Positions 1-6,604 of a stretch of 20,278 nt of DNA are shown here, in pieces. Under the pieces are notes generated by a model. It searched no databases, was not told where the DNA came from, and saw only the letters and a program-made list of their open reading frames with translations. Positions within the stretch are counted from its first letter, which is position 1, and each line of letters begins with the position of its first letter. Source of the DNA: Actinomycetes bacterium (GTDB lineage Bacteria; Actinomycetota; Actinomycetes; Propionibacteriales; Nocardioidaceae); the NCBI GenBank assembly GCA_023417775.1, contig JAEZEJ010000026.1, forward strand, positions 1 through 20,278, in the 5' to 3' direction. The translations under genes were made by a program, and so were the position numbers.

Positions 1-1
1 G

Positions 2-859
2 GCGGCGGGCCGCGCGGCGGCGGCCGCCGCCGTGCGCACCGGGGCGATGCTCGCCGAGTATCCGATCTGGCTGTGGCACTGGGCCGATCCCGAAGAGCTG
101 CCGTACTCGGCGGCGCGACGCTGGGCCGCCAACGGATCGATCCGCGCCCAGAAGACCGCGGCCATCGCCGCGCATCGTTCCCAGGTCGCGCCGCTGTCCG
201 GACGGCCCGGTGACGAGACGCTGCTGAGCCCCGCCTTCGTCGAACACTTCACCGGGACGAACGAGTACTTCATCATCGAGGAGCCCCGTGACGACTCCCT
301 CGATCGGCTGCACGCCGACGATGACGACCCCTGGGGCGTGGATGAGCGCTGGTACGAGCGGCGCAAGCGCGATCTCCTGCTCGCCTGCCTGCCGCGTGAG
401 CGGTACGAACGGGCGCTCGAGATCGGCTGCTCGACCGGAGCCCTGAGCGCCGCCCTCGCCGAGCGGGCCGGACGGGTGCTGGCCGTCGATGCGAGCGCAC
501 ATGCCGTGGACCTCGCCCGCAAGCGCGTGCCCGACACCGTCGACGTGGCCCACCGGCACCTGCCGGAGGAGTGGCCGGACGGTCGATTCGACCTCATCGT
601 GCTGTCGGAGATCGGCTACTTCCTCTCGCCGGTCGCGCTGGAGCGGACGTGGACGGCCGTGGCCGGCGCCCTCCGTCCGGGCGGCACGGTGGTGCTGTGC
701 CACTGGCGCGGCGAGGTGCGAGGCTGGCCGCTGGACGGCCCGGCCGTCCACGAGAGCGCCGAGAACTCCGGCGAGCTCCCTCCCGTCTGGGCCCGCTACC
801 TCGAGGACGATGTCGAGATCCTGGTGATGAGCACGGACTGGATCTCCGCCGATGCCTGA
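2..859 (+). CDS. Bifunctional PIG-L deacetylase / class I SAM methyltransferase, 5'-truncated by window edge
   Basis: The reading frame is open from the first bases of the window, so the GTG at 32 is not a credible start; the gene begins upstream. Visible residues 1-95 look like the C-terminal part of a PIG-L/LmbE-type Zn-dependent N-acetylglucosaminyl deacetylase (EYPIWLWHW, then KTAAIAAHRSQ and EYFI near the end); the metal-binding N-terminus is outside. Residues ~100-285 form a NodS-like SAM methyltransferase: DDPWGxxxRWYERRKR lead-in, motif I LEIGCSTG at ~139-146, acidic AVD at ~161-163 and FDLIVLSE at ~197-203. No start or stop separates the halves, so this is a fusion; in many actinobacteria I recall these as one bifunctional protein. 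The stop overlaps the glycosyltransferase start by 8 bp (852-859), implying co-translation. Probably modifies an amino sugar or glycoconjugate; the substrate cannot be told. Confidence 0.82.
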   Translation, partial: AAGRAAAAAAVRTGAMLAEYPIWLWHWADPEELPYSAARRWAANGSIRAQKTAAIAAHRSQVAPLSGRPGDETLLSPAFVEHFTGTNEYFIIEEPRDDSLDRLHADDDDPWGVDERWYERRKRDLLLACLPRERYERALEIGCSTGALSAALAERAGRVLAVDASAHAVDLARKRVPDTVDVAHRHLPEEWPDGRFDLIVLSEIGYFLSPVALERTWTAVAGALRPGGTVVLCHWRGEVRGWPLDGPAVHESAENSGELPPVWARYLEDDVEILVMSTDWISADA

Positions 860-1658
860 CGACCCGGTCGCCCGGGAGATCGCCGTCGTCATCCCGGTCC
901 ACGACGAAGAGGAGCTGCTGGCCCGATGCCTGGAGTCGGTGGCCCTCGCAGCGCGACAGCTGCACCGGACCCATGCCGCGACCTCCCGGGTCATCGTGGT
1001 GCTCGATGCCTGCACCGACCGGTCCGAGGAGATCGCGGAGTCCTTCGGGGTCGAGCTGCTGCGGACATCGGGGCGCAATGTCGGTGCGGCCCGCGCCGCA
1101 GGGATCGAGCAGGTCGCGACCTCCACGACCACGCCGGACGATCGCATCTGGATCGCCTGCACGGATGCCGACTGCGTCGTGCCGCCGGAGTGGCTCAGCA
1201 CGCTGTGCGGGCGCGCCGAGGGCGGTGCGGAGCTCATCCTCGGCCGGGCCTGGCTCGACCCCGCCGATGTCGCCGATCGCCTGTACCGACGCTGGGTGCG
1301 TCACTACCGGGGCGGCGATGTGCTCCGGCACATCCACGGCGCGAATCTCGGGGTCGCCTTGGACGCCTACCGGCGCGCCGGCGGTTTCGCCGAGCTTCGT
1401 GAGCATGAGGATGTCGATCTGGTCGCCCGGCTGCTCGCCGCCGGGGTCTCCGTGACCGCGGGCAGCGATGTCATCACCTCGGGACGCCCCGACGGCCGTA
1501 CGCCGGGAGGCTTCGCGGGATACCTGCGCGCGCTCGGCGACGGCGGAGGGTCAGAGCGCGGAGGGGTCGATGCGGCGGACCGGCTGGGGCCGGAAGCCGT
1601 GATCCACGCCCCAGAGCACCGCCTGCGTCCGGGTGGTCACCCCGATGCGCGCGTATAG
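852..1658 (+). CDS. GT2 family glycosyltransferase
   Basis: A 268-residue GT-A fold glycosyltransferase. Visible motifs: N-terminal nucleotide-binding strand VVIPVHDEEE (12-21), D51 after VIVVL, the DxD-type TDADC (104-108) that binds metal and sugar nucleotide, HGANLG (162-167) and the ED-containing EHEDVDL (184-190), where the catalytic base normally lies. ATG at 852 overlaps the preceding stop, so it is coupled to the deacetylase/methyltransferase. Family members usually end shortly after the TPGGFAGYL segment (~217-225). Here the frame continues about 36 residues into the antisense of the convergent response-regulator gene (108 bp overlap, 1551-1658), giving a low-complexity Gly/Arg-rich tail. 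That suggests a lost stop or a frameshift near 1540-1550. Sugar donor and acceptor are unknown. Confidence 0.85.
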   Translation: MPDDPVAREIAVVIPVHDEEELLARCLESVALAARQLHRTHAATSRVIVVLDACTDRSEEIAESFGVELLRTSGRNVGAARAAGIEQVATSTTTPDDRIWIACTDADCVVPPEWLSTLCGRAEGGAELILGRAWLDPADVADRLYRRWVRHYRGGDVLRHIHGANLGVALDAYRRAGGFAELREHEDVDLVARLLAAGVSVTAGSDVITSGRPDGRTPGGFAGYLRALGDGGGSERGGVDAADRLGPEAVIHAPEHRLRPGGHPDARV

Positions 1659-2195
1659 GTTCCGGATGTACGTCTTGACCGTGTTGATGCCGAGGAAGGC
1701 GCGCTCGGCGATCTGATCGTTCGTCAGGCCCTGGCAGATGAGTGCGAGTACCTCCGCCTCTCGAGCGGTCAGTCCATGGTCGTCGCCCGGCCAGCGTCCC
1801 TCCCCGTCCTCGCTCCCGGCCCCGGGGGACGGGGTCACGAGCTCACCGCGATGGACGCGCTCGATGGCCTCGACCAGCTGCTCGGCCGAGCCGGACTTGG
1901 CGACGTAGCCATGGGCACCCGCCGCGAACGTGGCCTTCACCAGCTCCGGATCGGTATGCCAGCTGAACACGATGACGCGGGCCTTCGACGAGCCGACCAC
2001 CCGCTCCACATCGAGGTCGCTGCCCTGCACCTGGCTGAAGGTGTCGTACAGCACGACATCGACATCGCCGACCACCGGCAGCCTGCTCTCCTGCTCGACG
2101 ACGGACACCCGGTCGGCGAAGGGGCGGAGCATCTCGGCGAGCCCCGCGACGACGAGGGCGTAGTCATTGGCCACGGCCACCTTGACGGGAGTCAC
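1551..2195 (-). CDS. Response regulator, NarL/LuxR type
   Basis: 214 residues. Receiver domain at ~4-120: acidic residue D11, phospho-acceptor D51 in VVLYDTF, switch S78 in VIVFSWH and K100 in GYVAKSG. A short acidic/Gly linker follows, then a GerE-type HTH (LTAREAEVLALICQGLTNDQIA from 142, recognition helix INTVKTYIRNLYARI ~170-184). It should be a phosphorylation-dependent transcription factor. No histidine kinase lies nearby, so it is an orphan here. Start GTG at 2195 has no spaced ribosome site but lies exactly 6 nt after a TAGAGT -10 hexamer, suggesting a leaderless mRNA. It is divergent from the transporter at 2297, a possible target, and its 3' end overlaps the convergent glycosyltransferase frame. 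Confidence 0.9.
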   Translation of the reverse strand: MTPVKVAVANDYALVVAGLAEMLRPFADRVSVVEQESRLPVVGDVDVVLYDTFSQVQGSDLDVERVVGSSKARVIVFSWHTDPELVKATFAAGAHGYVAKSGSAEQLVEAIERVHRGELVTPSPGAGSEDGEGRWPGDDHGLTAREAEVLALICQGLTNDQIAERAFLGINTVKTYIRNLYARIGVTTRTQAVLWGVDHGFRPQPVRRIDPSAL

Positions 2196-2201
2196 CTCTC
2201 G

Positions 2202-2207
2202 ACTCTA
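2202..2207 (-). promoter_or_regulatory. Leaderless -10 element of the response regulator gene
   Basis: Read on the minus strand this is TAGAGT followed by 6 nt and the GTG start. The same arrangement recurs before the AraC, crotonase and LysR genes of this window (7 nt for MarR). Confidence 0.55.
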
Positions 2208-2256
2208 GCCGTCATCGCGTCATCCCAGCCCGCCAGACGGGATACGCGGATCCCCC

Positions 2257-2262
2257 TACGAT
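2257..2262 (+). promoter_or_regulatory. -10 element of the BASS-type transporter gene
   Basis: TACGAT fits the actinobacterial TAnnnT -10. It would start transcription near 2269, giving a short leader with AGGAG at 2284-2288, 8 nt before GTG at 2297. It overlaps the ATG at 2261, arguing against that codon as the start. Confidence 0.45.
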
Positions 2263-2296
2263 GGCCTCGGTCGATGAAGGACGAGGAGTACGATCC

Positions 2297-3262
2297 GTGA
2301 TCGAGCGAGAGGCGCTGGAGCGGCACCAGGTGTGGTTCTACCTGGGCGGCGCGGGTGCCGGGCTGCTCCTCGGGGCGCTCGTCCCCGGCGCGGACGCGGC
2401 AGCCGAGCCGCTCGTCTGGCCGGTGATCGCCCTCCTGCTCTTCGCCACCTTCACGCAGATCCCGGCGAGGGCGCTGGCCTCGGCGGTGCGCGACCGGCGC
2501 TTCCTCGCGACCTCGCTGATCGCGAACTTCATCGTGATGCCGCCGATCGTGTGGGCGCTCGTGTCGCTGACCCCCGACGATGATCCCGCCCTCCGTCTCG
2601 GCCTGCTCCTCGTGCTGCTGGTGCCCTGCACGGACTGGTTCATCAGCTTCACGCAACTCGGCGGCGGGGACTCCGCACGCGCGACGGCAGCGGCCCCCGT
2701 GCTGTTGGTGGTCCAGCTGCTGGTGTTGCCGCTGTACCTCTCCTGGTTCGCCGGGAGCACGGTGACCTCGATCGTCACCCTGAACGATCTCTGGCCGGCA
2801 CTGCTCGTCATCGGGGTCCCGCTCGTCGTCGCCTCGGCGATCGCCCGGCCCCTGGACACGACCGACCGAGGACGACGTTCCCGCGAGCGTCTCGGCTGGT
2901 GGCCGGTGCCGCTCCTGGCGGTCGTGATCGCGCTCGTCGCGACGGCACATGCGGGAGCGGCCGTGGAGGCCCTCGCGCTCTTCCCGATCGTGCTGACAGT
3001 GGCGGTCGGCTATCTGGCGGTGGGCCTCGTCGTGGCCGTGATCACGGCGTACATCGCCCGGCTCCCGATGCGTGAAGGACGCACGCTCGTCTTCAGCCTC
3101 GGCACCCGCAACTCGTTCCTGGTGCTGCCCTTCGCGCTTGCGCTGCCGTCCGGCTGGGAGGCCGCCTCCATCGTCATCGTCATGCAGTCGATCGTCGAGC
3201 TGTTCGCGATGATCCTCTACATCTGGCTGGTGCCGTCGAAGGTGCTGCCGGAGCGAGGCTGA
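2297..3262 (+). CDS. BASS superfamily transporter, arsenic-resistance (ACR3-like) / bile acid:sodium symporter type
   Basis: A polytopic membrane protein of 321 residues with about ten hydrophobic segments, matching the length and layout of the BASS superfamily (bile acid:Na+ symporters and ACR3-type arsenite exporters). The central LVPCTDWFISFTQL segment (~108-121) and the late TLVFSLGTRNSF stretch resemble actinobacterial proteins annotated as arsenic-resistance or bile-acid-symporter-like. I chose GTG 2297 over the upstream in-frame ATG 2261 because AGGAG lies 8 nt before it and the ATG falls inside a likely -10 element. There is no ArsR, ArsC or other arsenic gene next to it, so arsenite export is uncertain; an organic anion is equally possible. 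It is transcribed divergently from the orphan response regulator. Confidence 0.8.
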   Translation: MIEREALERHQVWFYLGGAGAGLLLGALVPGADAAAEPLVWPVIALLLFATFTQIPARALASAVRDRRFLATSLIANFIVMPPIVWALVSLTPDDDPALRLGLLLVLLVPCTDWFISFTQLGGGDSARATAAAPVLLVVQLLVLPLYLSWFAGSTVTSIVTLNDLWPALLVIGVPLVVASAIARPLDTTDRGRRSRERLGWWPVPLLAVVIALVATAHAGAAVEALALFPIVLTVAVGYLAVGLVVAVITAYIARLPMREGRTLVFSLGTRNSFLVLPFALALPSGWEAASIVIVMQSIVELFAMILYIWLVPSKVLPERG

Positions 3263-3272
3263 GACGGCCAGG

Positions 3273-3344
3273 GGGGCACGCCCCGGGAGCATCCGACCAG
3301 CCGCTCGCACCGGCGCGCTCCCTCTCCTCCGTCCCCGATCGGGG
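3273..3344. terminator. Convergent intergenic hairpins
   Basis: Between the convergent transporter and ABC ATPase genes lie two short GC hairpins, GGGG-CACG-CCCC at 3273-3284 and the perfect palindrome CCCCGATCGGGG at 3333-3344. Neither has a T-tract, so intrinsic termination is only a guess from position. Confidence 0.35.
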
Positions 3345-3355
3345 CGGTCCGCGCT

Positions 3356-4072
3356 CTACGTCGAGGCCGTCGGGCGCACCTCCACACCCAGTGCGCTCAG
3401 CAGCCGCTCGCGCAGCGCCGCCAGCCCGGGATCGTCGGCCGACCGCGGATGCGGGACCGACACGAGCTCGTCGATCGCGACGACGCCGTCACGCAGGAGC
3501 ACCACCCGGTCGGCGAGGCGTACCGCCTCATCGACGTCGTGCGTCACGAGAACGATCGCCGGGTCGTGCTTGGTGCGGAGGGCGTCGACCAGCGCGTGCA
3601 TCTTCAGGCGCGTCAGAGCGTCGAGGGCCGCGAAGGGCTCATCGGCGAGTAGTAGCTGTGGTTCATTGGACAGGGCTCGCGCCAACGCCACACGCTGCGC
3701 CTCCCCGCCGGACAAGGTCGTCGGCCAGGCCCGTTCCTTGTCGGCCAGGCCGACCTCGGCGAGCACAGCACGTGCACGCGCGGTCGCCACGTCATCGCGA
3801 CGCTGGCCGAGGAGCACATTGCGCAGCACTCGGCGGCCCTCGATCAGACGCGGCTCCTGGTAGACGATGGTGCGGGGTTCGACGACGCCGATCTCACCGC
3901 TGTCGGGGCGCTCGAACCCCGCGAGCAGGCGCAGCAACGTGGTCTTGCCCGTCCCGCTCGGCCCCAGCAGGGCTACGAGCTGACCCCGCGGGATCGACAG
4001 ACTGACGCCATCGAGCACACGGACATCGCCATAGGCCTTCACGACCCCTTCCACGGACACTGCGACCGTCAT
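3356..4072 (-). CDS. ABC transporter ATP-binding protein, SsuB/TauB type
   Basis: 238 residues, the typical size for SsuB/TauB/NrtD-class ATPases. Visible: Walker A GPSGTGKT (37-44), Q-loop Q72, signature LSGGE (120-124), Walker B with D144/E145 in LLLADEP, D-loop ALD (149-151) and switch H178 in VTHD. It would energise import of a sulfonate-like compound with the permease and lipoprotein encoded just upstream. Start ATG 4070-4072 was chosen because it overlaps the permease stop (ATGA, 4069-4072) and a purine-rich GGAGGGAGGG precedes it; an upstream in-frame ATG at 4165 would read deep into the permease gene and give a non-homologous Arg-rich extension. Last gene of the leftward unit; a hairpin region follows. 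Confidence 0.92.
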   Translation of the reverse strand: MTVAVSVEGVVKAYGDVRVLDGVSLSIPRGQLVALLGPSGTGKTTLLRLLAGFERPDSGEIGVVEPRTIVYQEPRLIEGRRVLRNVLLGQRRDDVATARARAVLAEVGLADKERAWPTTLSGGEAQRVALARALSNEPQLLLADEPFAALDALTRLKMHALVDALRTKHDPAIVLVTHDVDEAVRLADRVVLLRDGVVAIDELVSVPHPRSADDPGLAALRERLLSALGVEVRPTAST

Positions 4073-4884
4073 CGACCCTCCCTCCTCCAGGGCATCGCCC
4101 GTTGCTCGGCGACACGCACGAGGGCATCGAAGACGAGGCCCAAGACCGCGTACATGAGGATGCACAGCACCATGTAGTCGGTGCGGAAGTACTGCTGCGC
4201 GAGGGCCACCAGGTAACCGATGCCCTCGGTCGTGCCGATCTGTTCAGCGGCGATCAGTCCTGTGAGACTCACCGACAGGCTGATACGCACGCCCATGAGC
4301 AGGCTCGGCAGCGCGCTCGGGGCGATCACCTCGCGGATCAGTGCCACGCCGCTCACCCCGTAGCCCCGCGCCGCCTCGATGATCTGGCGATCGACCCCGC
4401 GTACCCCGAGGTACGTGTAGGCGTACATCGGTGCGAGCGCAGACGCTGCGATGAGCACGATCTTGAAGGTCTCGTCCACGCCGAACCAGGTGAGCAGCAG
4501 GGGCACGAGGGCGAGGAAGGGCACCGCTCGGTACATCTGCATCGTCGGATCGATGAGCTGGTCACCGAGACTGCCCACGCCCGCCAGCAAACCGAGGAAG
4601 GTCCCGAGGGCCAGGCCGATCGACACACCGATGGCGATCCGCCGCAGGGATGCCAACAGGAAATCGAACAACTGGCCGCTGGCGGCGAGTTCGCGCACCG
4701 CTCCGATCACCTCGCTCGGCGCCGCCAGGACCTGCGGCGAGAGCAGCCCGAGCAGCGACGACAACTGCCACACGAGCAGCAGCCCCAGCGGGACGCTCGC
4801 CCGCAGCAGCAGCGACCTGCGCCGCGTGGGCCGATGGTCCCCGAGGAAGCGCGGCGGGGCCAGAGCTCCGACGACAGCGGTCAT
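4069..4884 (-). CDS. ABC transporter permease, SsuC/TauC type
   Basis: 271 residues with an Arg-rich N-terminus (cytoplasmic) and about six membrane spans beginning with the VPLGLLLVWQL segment (~31-41). The BPD-transporter EAA loop that contacts the ATPase is present (EAARGYGVSG from 170, ending in APSALP). This layout matches SsuC/TauC sulfonate and taurine permeases. Its start overlaps the lipoprotein stop as ATGA (4881-4884), and its stop overlaps the ATPase start as ATGA (4069-4072), so the three importer genes are translationally coupled. Substrate specificity cannot be read from the permease; the sulfonate assignment comes from family resemblance and from the oxygenase/desulfinase genes across the divergent promoter. 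Confidence 0.92.
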   Translation of the reverse strand: MTAVVGALAPPRFLGDHRPTRRRSLLLRASVPLGLLLVWQLSSLLGLLSPQVLAAPSEVIGAVRELAASGQLFDFLLASLRRIAIGVSIGLALGTFLGLLAGVGSLGDQLIDPTMQMYRAVPFLALVPLLLTWFGVDETFKIVLIAASALAPMYAYTYLGVRGVDRQIIEAARGYGVSGVALIREVIAPSALPSLLMGVRISLSVSLTGLIAAEQIGTTEGIGYLVALAQQYFRTDYMVLCILMYAVLGLVFDALVRVAEQRAMPWRREGR

Positions 4885-5909
4885 TCGTCGGCGTCCAGAC
4901 GAGCCACGGCGGCATTGGCGTTGATCCTCGAGGCCACCAGCCCGTTGTCGGCGAAGTAGTCCGCGACCGCCTGCACCGTGGCCAGATCGCCGTCGGTCAC
5001 CAGCCGCTGCGGCTGGGTGTAGCGCTGGACCTCGATATCGCGTTCCAGCGCCTCCCCCTCGATCGCTGACGGACCCGAGTCCTGGAAGACGTTCTGGAAC
5101 TTCTCCGGCTCCTCACGCGACTCCTCGGCCAACTCGGCCAACACCCGCTGGAAGGTGCGCAATGCCTCGGGATTCGCGTCGACGATCTCCTCGCGGGCGG
5201 CGAACATGTTCAGATCGTCATCATCCACATCGGTGTTGGTGACGATCGTCCGGGCGCCGTTCGCCACCGCGGCGGGATAGCCCCGGACGATCGCCCACCA
5301 CGCGTCGACGCTCTTCGACGCCAACGCACCCGCCGCGTCCTGCGGATTCAGGTAGACCCGTTCGACCTCGTCGTGGTCGATACCGGCCTGGTCGAGCGCC
5401 TTCAGCAGCAGATACTCGCCGCGTCCGCCCCGGTTGACGGCGACCTTGCGACCGACGATGTCGTCGATCGTCTCGATGTCGCTGTCACCGGGCACCACCA
5501 GGCCGTCTCCGACCGGCGCCTGCGGGTCGGTCGTGCGATCGGCCACAGAGAAGATCTTCAGGTCGTCGTTCTCCGCGAGATAGCCGATCGCCGGCGAGAT
5601 GGCGCCCTCGAGCACATTGACGTCACCGGACCGCAGCGCATCGATCGTGGCGGTGAACGACGCGAACGACCCTCCCCACTCCACCTCGGCGCCGACCTTC
5701 TCCAGCTCCTCTTCCAGGACCCCGGTCTTCTTGGCGTAGGCGAGCAGTCCGTTGTTGCCCGGGTCGGCCAGCTTCAGCGTCACCCGCTCGTCATCGCCCG
5801 ACGTGGCGGCGGAACCGCCGCCACAGGCGGCGAGAGGGAACAGGAGGGCGGCAGTGACGGCGGCGGCGAGACGGCGCGCCCAGGCCTGCCGCGGGTGAGT
5901 GTTCGACAT
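4881..5909 (-). CDS. Substrate-binding lipoprotein of SsuA type
   Basis: 342 residues. N-terminal lipoprotein signal: positively charged n-region, hydrophobic h-region and lipobox LAAC with Cys29, then a Gly/Ser/Asp-rich linker. The mature part has the NMT1/SsuA-like periplasmic-binding fold, with the GRKVAVNRGGRGEYLLLKAL segment and the VDAWWAIVRGYPA hinge region typical of sulfonate/nitrate/taurine binders. It would capture the substrate outside the membrane and deliver it to the coupled permease. GGGAG lies 8 nt before ATG 5909. The 109-bp gap to the MarR gene contains two TGATCA palindromes spaced 14 bp apart, suggesting a regulated promoter of its own. The ligand is unknown; aryl or alkyl sulfonates, sulfinates or sulfones fit the neighbourhood. 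Confidence 0.9.
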   Translation of the reverse strand: MSNTHPRQAWARRLAAAVTAALLFPLAACGGGSAATSGDDERVTLKLADPGNNGLLAYAKKTGVLEEELEKVGAEVEWGGSFASFTATIDALRSGDVNVLEGAISPAIGYLAENDDLKIFSVADRTTDPQAPVGDGLVVPGDSDIETIDDIVGRKVAVNRGGRGEYLLLKALDQAGIDHDEVERVYLNPQDAAGALASKSVDAWWAIVRGYPAAVANGARTIVTNTDVDDDDLNMFAAREEIVDANPEALRTFQRVLAELAEESREEPEKFQNVFQDSGPSAIEGEALERDIEVQRYTQPQRLVTDGDLATVQAVADYFADNGLVASRINANAAVARLDADE

Positions 5910-5961
5910 GAGGCGACTCCCGTGATCGGTTCGAGTGAGCCTCCACGATCGTCCTCAGCGA

Positions 5962-5983
5962 ATGATCACCCCGACATGATCAC
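5962..5983. promoter_or_regulatory. Candidate operator: ATGATCAC direct repeat upstream of the importer operon
   Basis: ATGATCAC occurs at 5962-5969 and again at 5976-5983, separated by CCCGAC. Each contains the palindrome TGATCA, and the centres are 14 bp apart. It lies between the MarR gene and the importer lipoprotein gene, where a repressor could block transcription. The MarR protein encoded next door is the obvious candidate binder, but that is inference. Confidence 0.4.
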
Positions 5984-6001
5984 TATGCGAGATGTCGACG
6001 C

Positions 6002-6013
6002 CCCGGATCCGGG
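6002..6013. repeat. Palindrome just after the MarR stop codon
   Basis: CCCGGATCCGGG is a perfect 12-bp palindrome 5 bp beyond the marR stop on the minus strand. It could form a small hairpin and attenuate read-through into the importer genes. No T-tract follows. Confidence 0.3.
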
Positions 6014-6018
6014 ATGCT

Positions 6019-6504
6019 CTAGGGACCCTCCCCGAGCCGGCGGTGGCGTCCCGCCACATCGTCGACCAGGAACAGCAGCTCCCGCAGCGTCGCGATCTCG
6101 CCATCGTCCAGCCGGCGCAGCAGCCGGCTCTCCACCTGCTGCACGGCGTCATCGACCCGGGATCGGATCTCGGTCCCCCGATCGGTGATGGCGATCAGAT
6201 GTCGACGCCGATCGGCCGGGTCGCGTCGGCGCTCCACGAGCCCCCGCGATTCGAGCTTCTTGAGGATCATGACGACCGAATTGGCATCCGCGCCCAGATA
6301 GTCGCCGAGGCGCGGCTGCGTCAACTCGCCATGGCTGCGGAGCACCAGGAGGGCCGCGCCCTCACGCGGGAGCAGATCGAGCGGCTCCATGGCCTCAGCG
6401 ATCCAAGCCTCGGCCGTCTTGCCGATGGTCGCCAGCAGGTAGCCGGGGCTCGTGAATCGCGATTCCGCCGTCAGCCGGGCGAGCAGGCTCTGGCTCTGTT
6501 CCAT
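6019..6504 (-). CDS. MarR family transcriptional regulator
   Basis: 161 residues, typical MarR size. The winged helix is clear: helix-turn-helix at ~61-88 (LTQPRLGDYLGADANSVVMILKKL) and the wing RRDPADRRRH (~93-102) with the family's DxRxR signature. Flanking helices would form the dimer interface and ligand pocket. It is the first gene of the leftward side of the organosulfur locus and divergent from the oxygenase operon (100 bp between starts), so it probably controls both arms and responds to a pathway compound. ATG 6504 has no ribosome site but lies 7 nt after a TAGGGT -10 hexamer, fitting a leaderless mRNA. Use of MarR differs from the LysR-type CysB/Cbl control known for enterobacterial ssu genes. 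Confidence 0.9.
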   Translation of the reverse strand: MEQSQSLLARLTAESRFTSPGYLLATIGKTAEAWIAEAMEPLDLLPREGAALLVLRSHGELTQPRLGDYLGADANSVVMILKKLESRGLVERRRDPADRRRHLIAITDRGTEIRSRVDDAVQQVESRLLRRLDDGEIATLRELLFLVDDVAGRHRRLGEGP

Positions 6505-6511
6505 GCAGCAG

Positions 6512-6517
6512 ACCCTA
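6512..6517 (-). promoter_or_regulatory. Leaderless -10 element of the MarR gene
   Basis: Minus-strand TAGGGT, 7 nt before the ATG, with no Shine-Dalgarno sequence in between. Confidence 0.5.
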
Positions 6518-6553
6518 GTGGTCGCTCGCGCCTGCTCACATGCCGAGACATCA

Positions 6554-6576
6554 ATCGATCACGATGGGGTGACGAT
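6554..6576. promoter_or_regulatory. Imperfect inverted repeat in the divergent MarR/oxygenase promoter region
   Basis: ATCGATCAC and GTGACGAT face each other across 6 bp; the arms are complementary apart from one extra base. The repeat lies between the two divergent start codons and shares GATCAC with the repeats upstream of the importer operon. Candidate regulator site. No convincing -35/-10 pair was found for the rightward operon. Confidence 0.35.
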
Positions 6577-6604
6577 CTACTGAGGCTCCGATCAAGGAGG
6601 AGCC

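Noticed and set aside
2192..3310. 372-codon minus-strand reading frame opposite the BASS-type transporter
   Set aside because: Arg/His/Gln-rich low-complexity product without domains, antisense to a clear membrane protein; a GC-bias shadow.
4073..4165. 31-residue N-terminal extension of the ABC ATPase
   Set aside because: Lies inside the permease gene; the ATGA overlap start at 4072 matches family length.
6505..6604. SAM or other sulfur-related riboswitch before the oxygenase operon
   Set aside because: The 100-bp gap is shared by two divergent promoters and shows no conserved riboswitch core or terminator hairpin.
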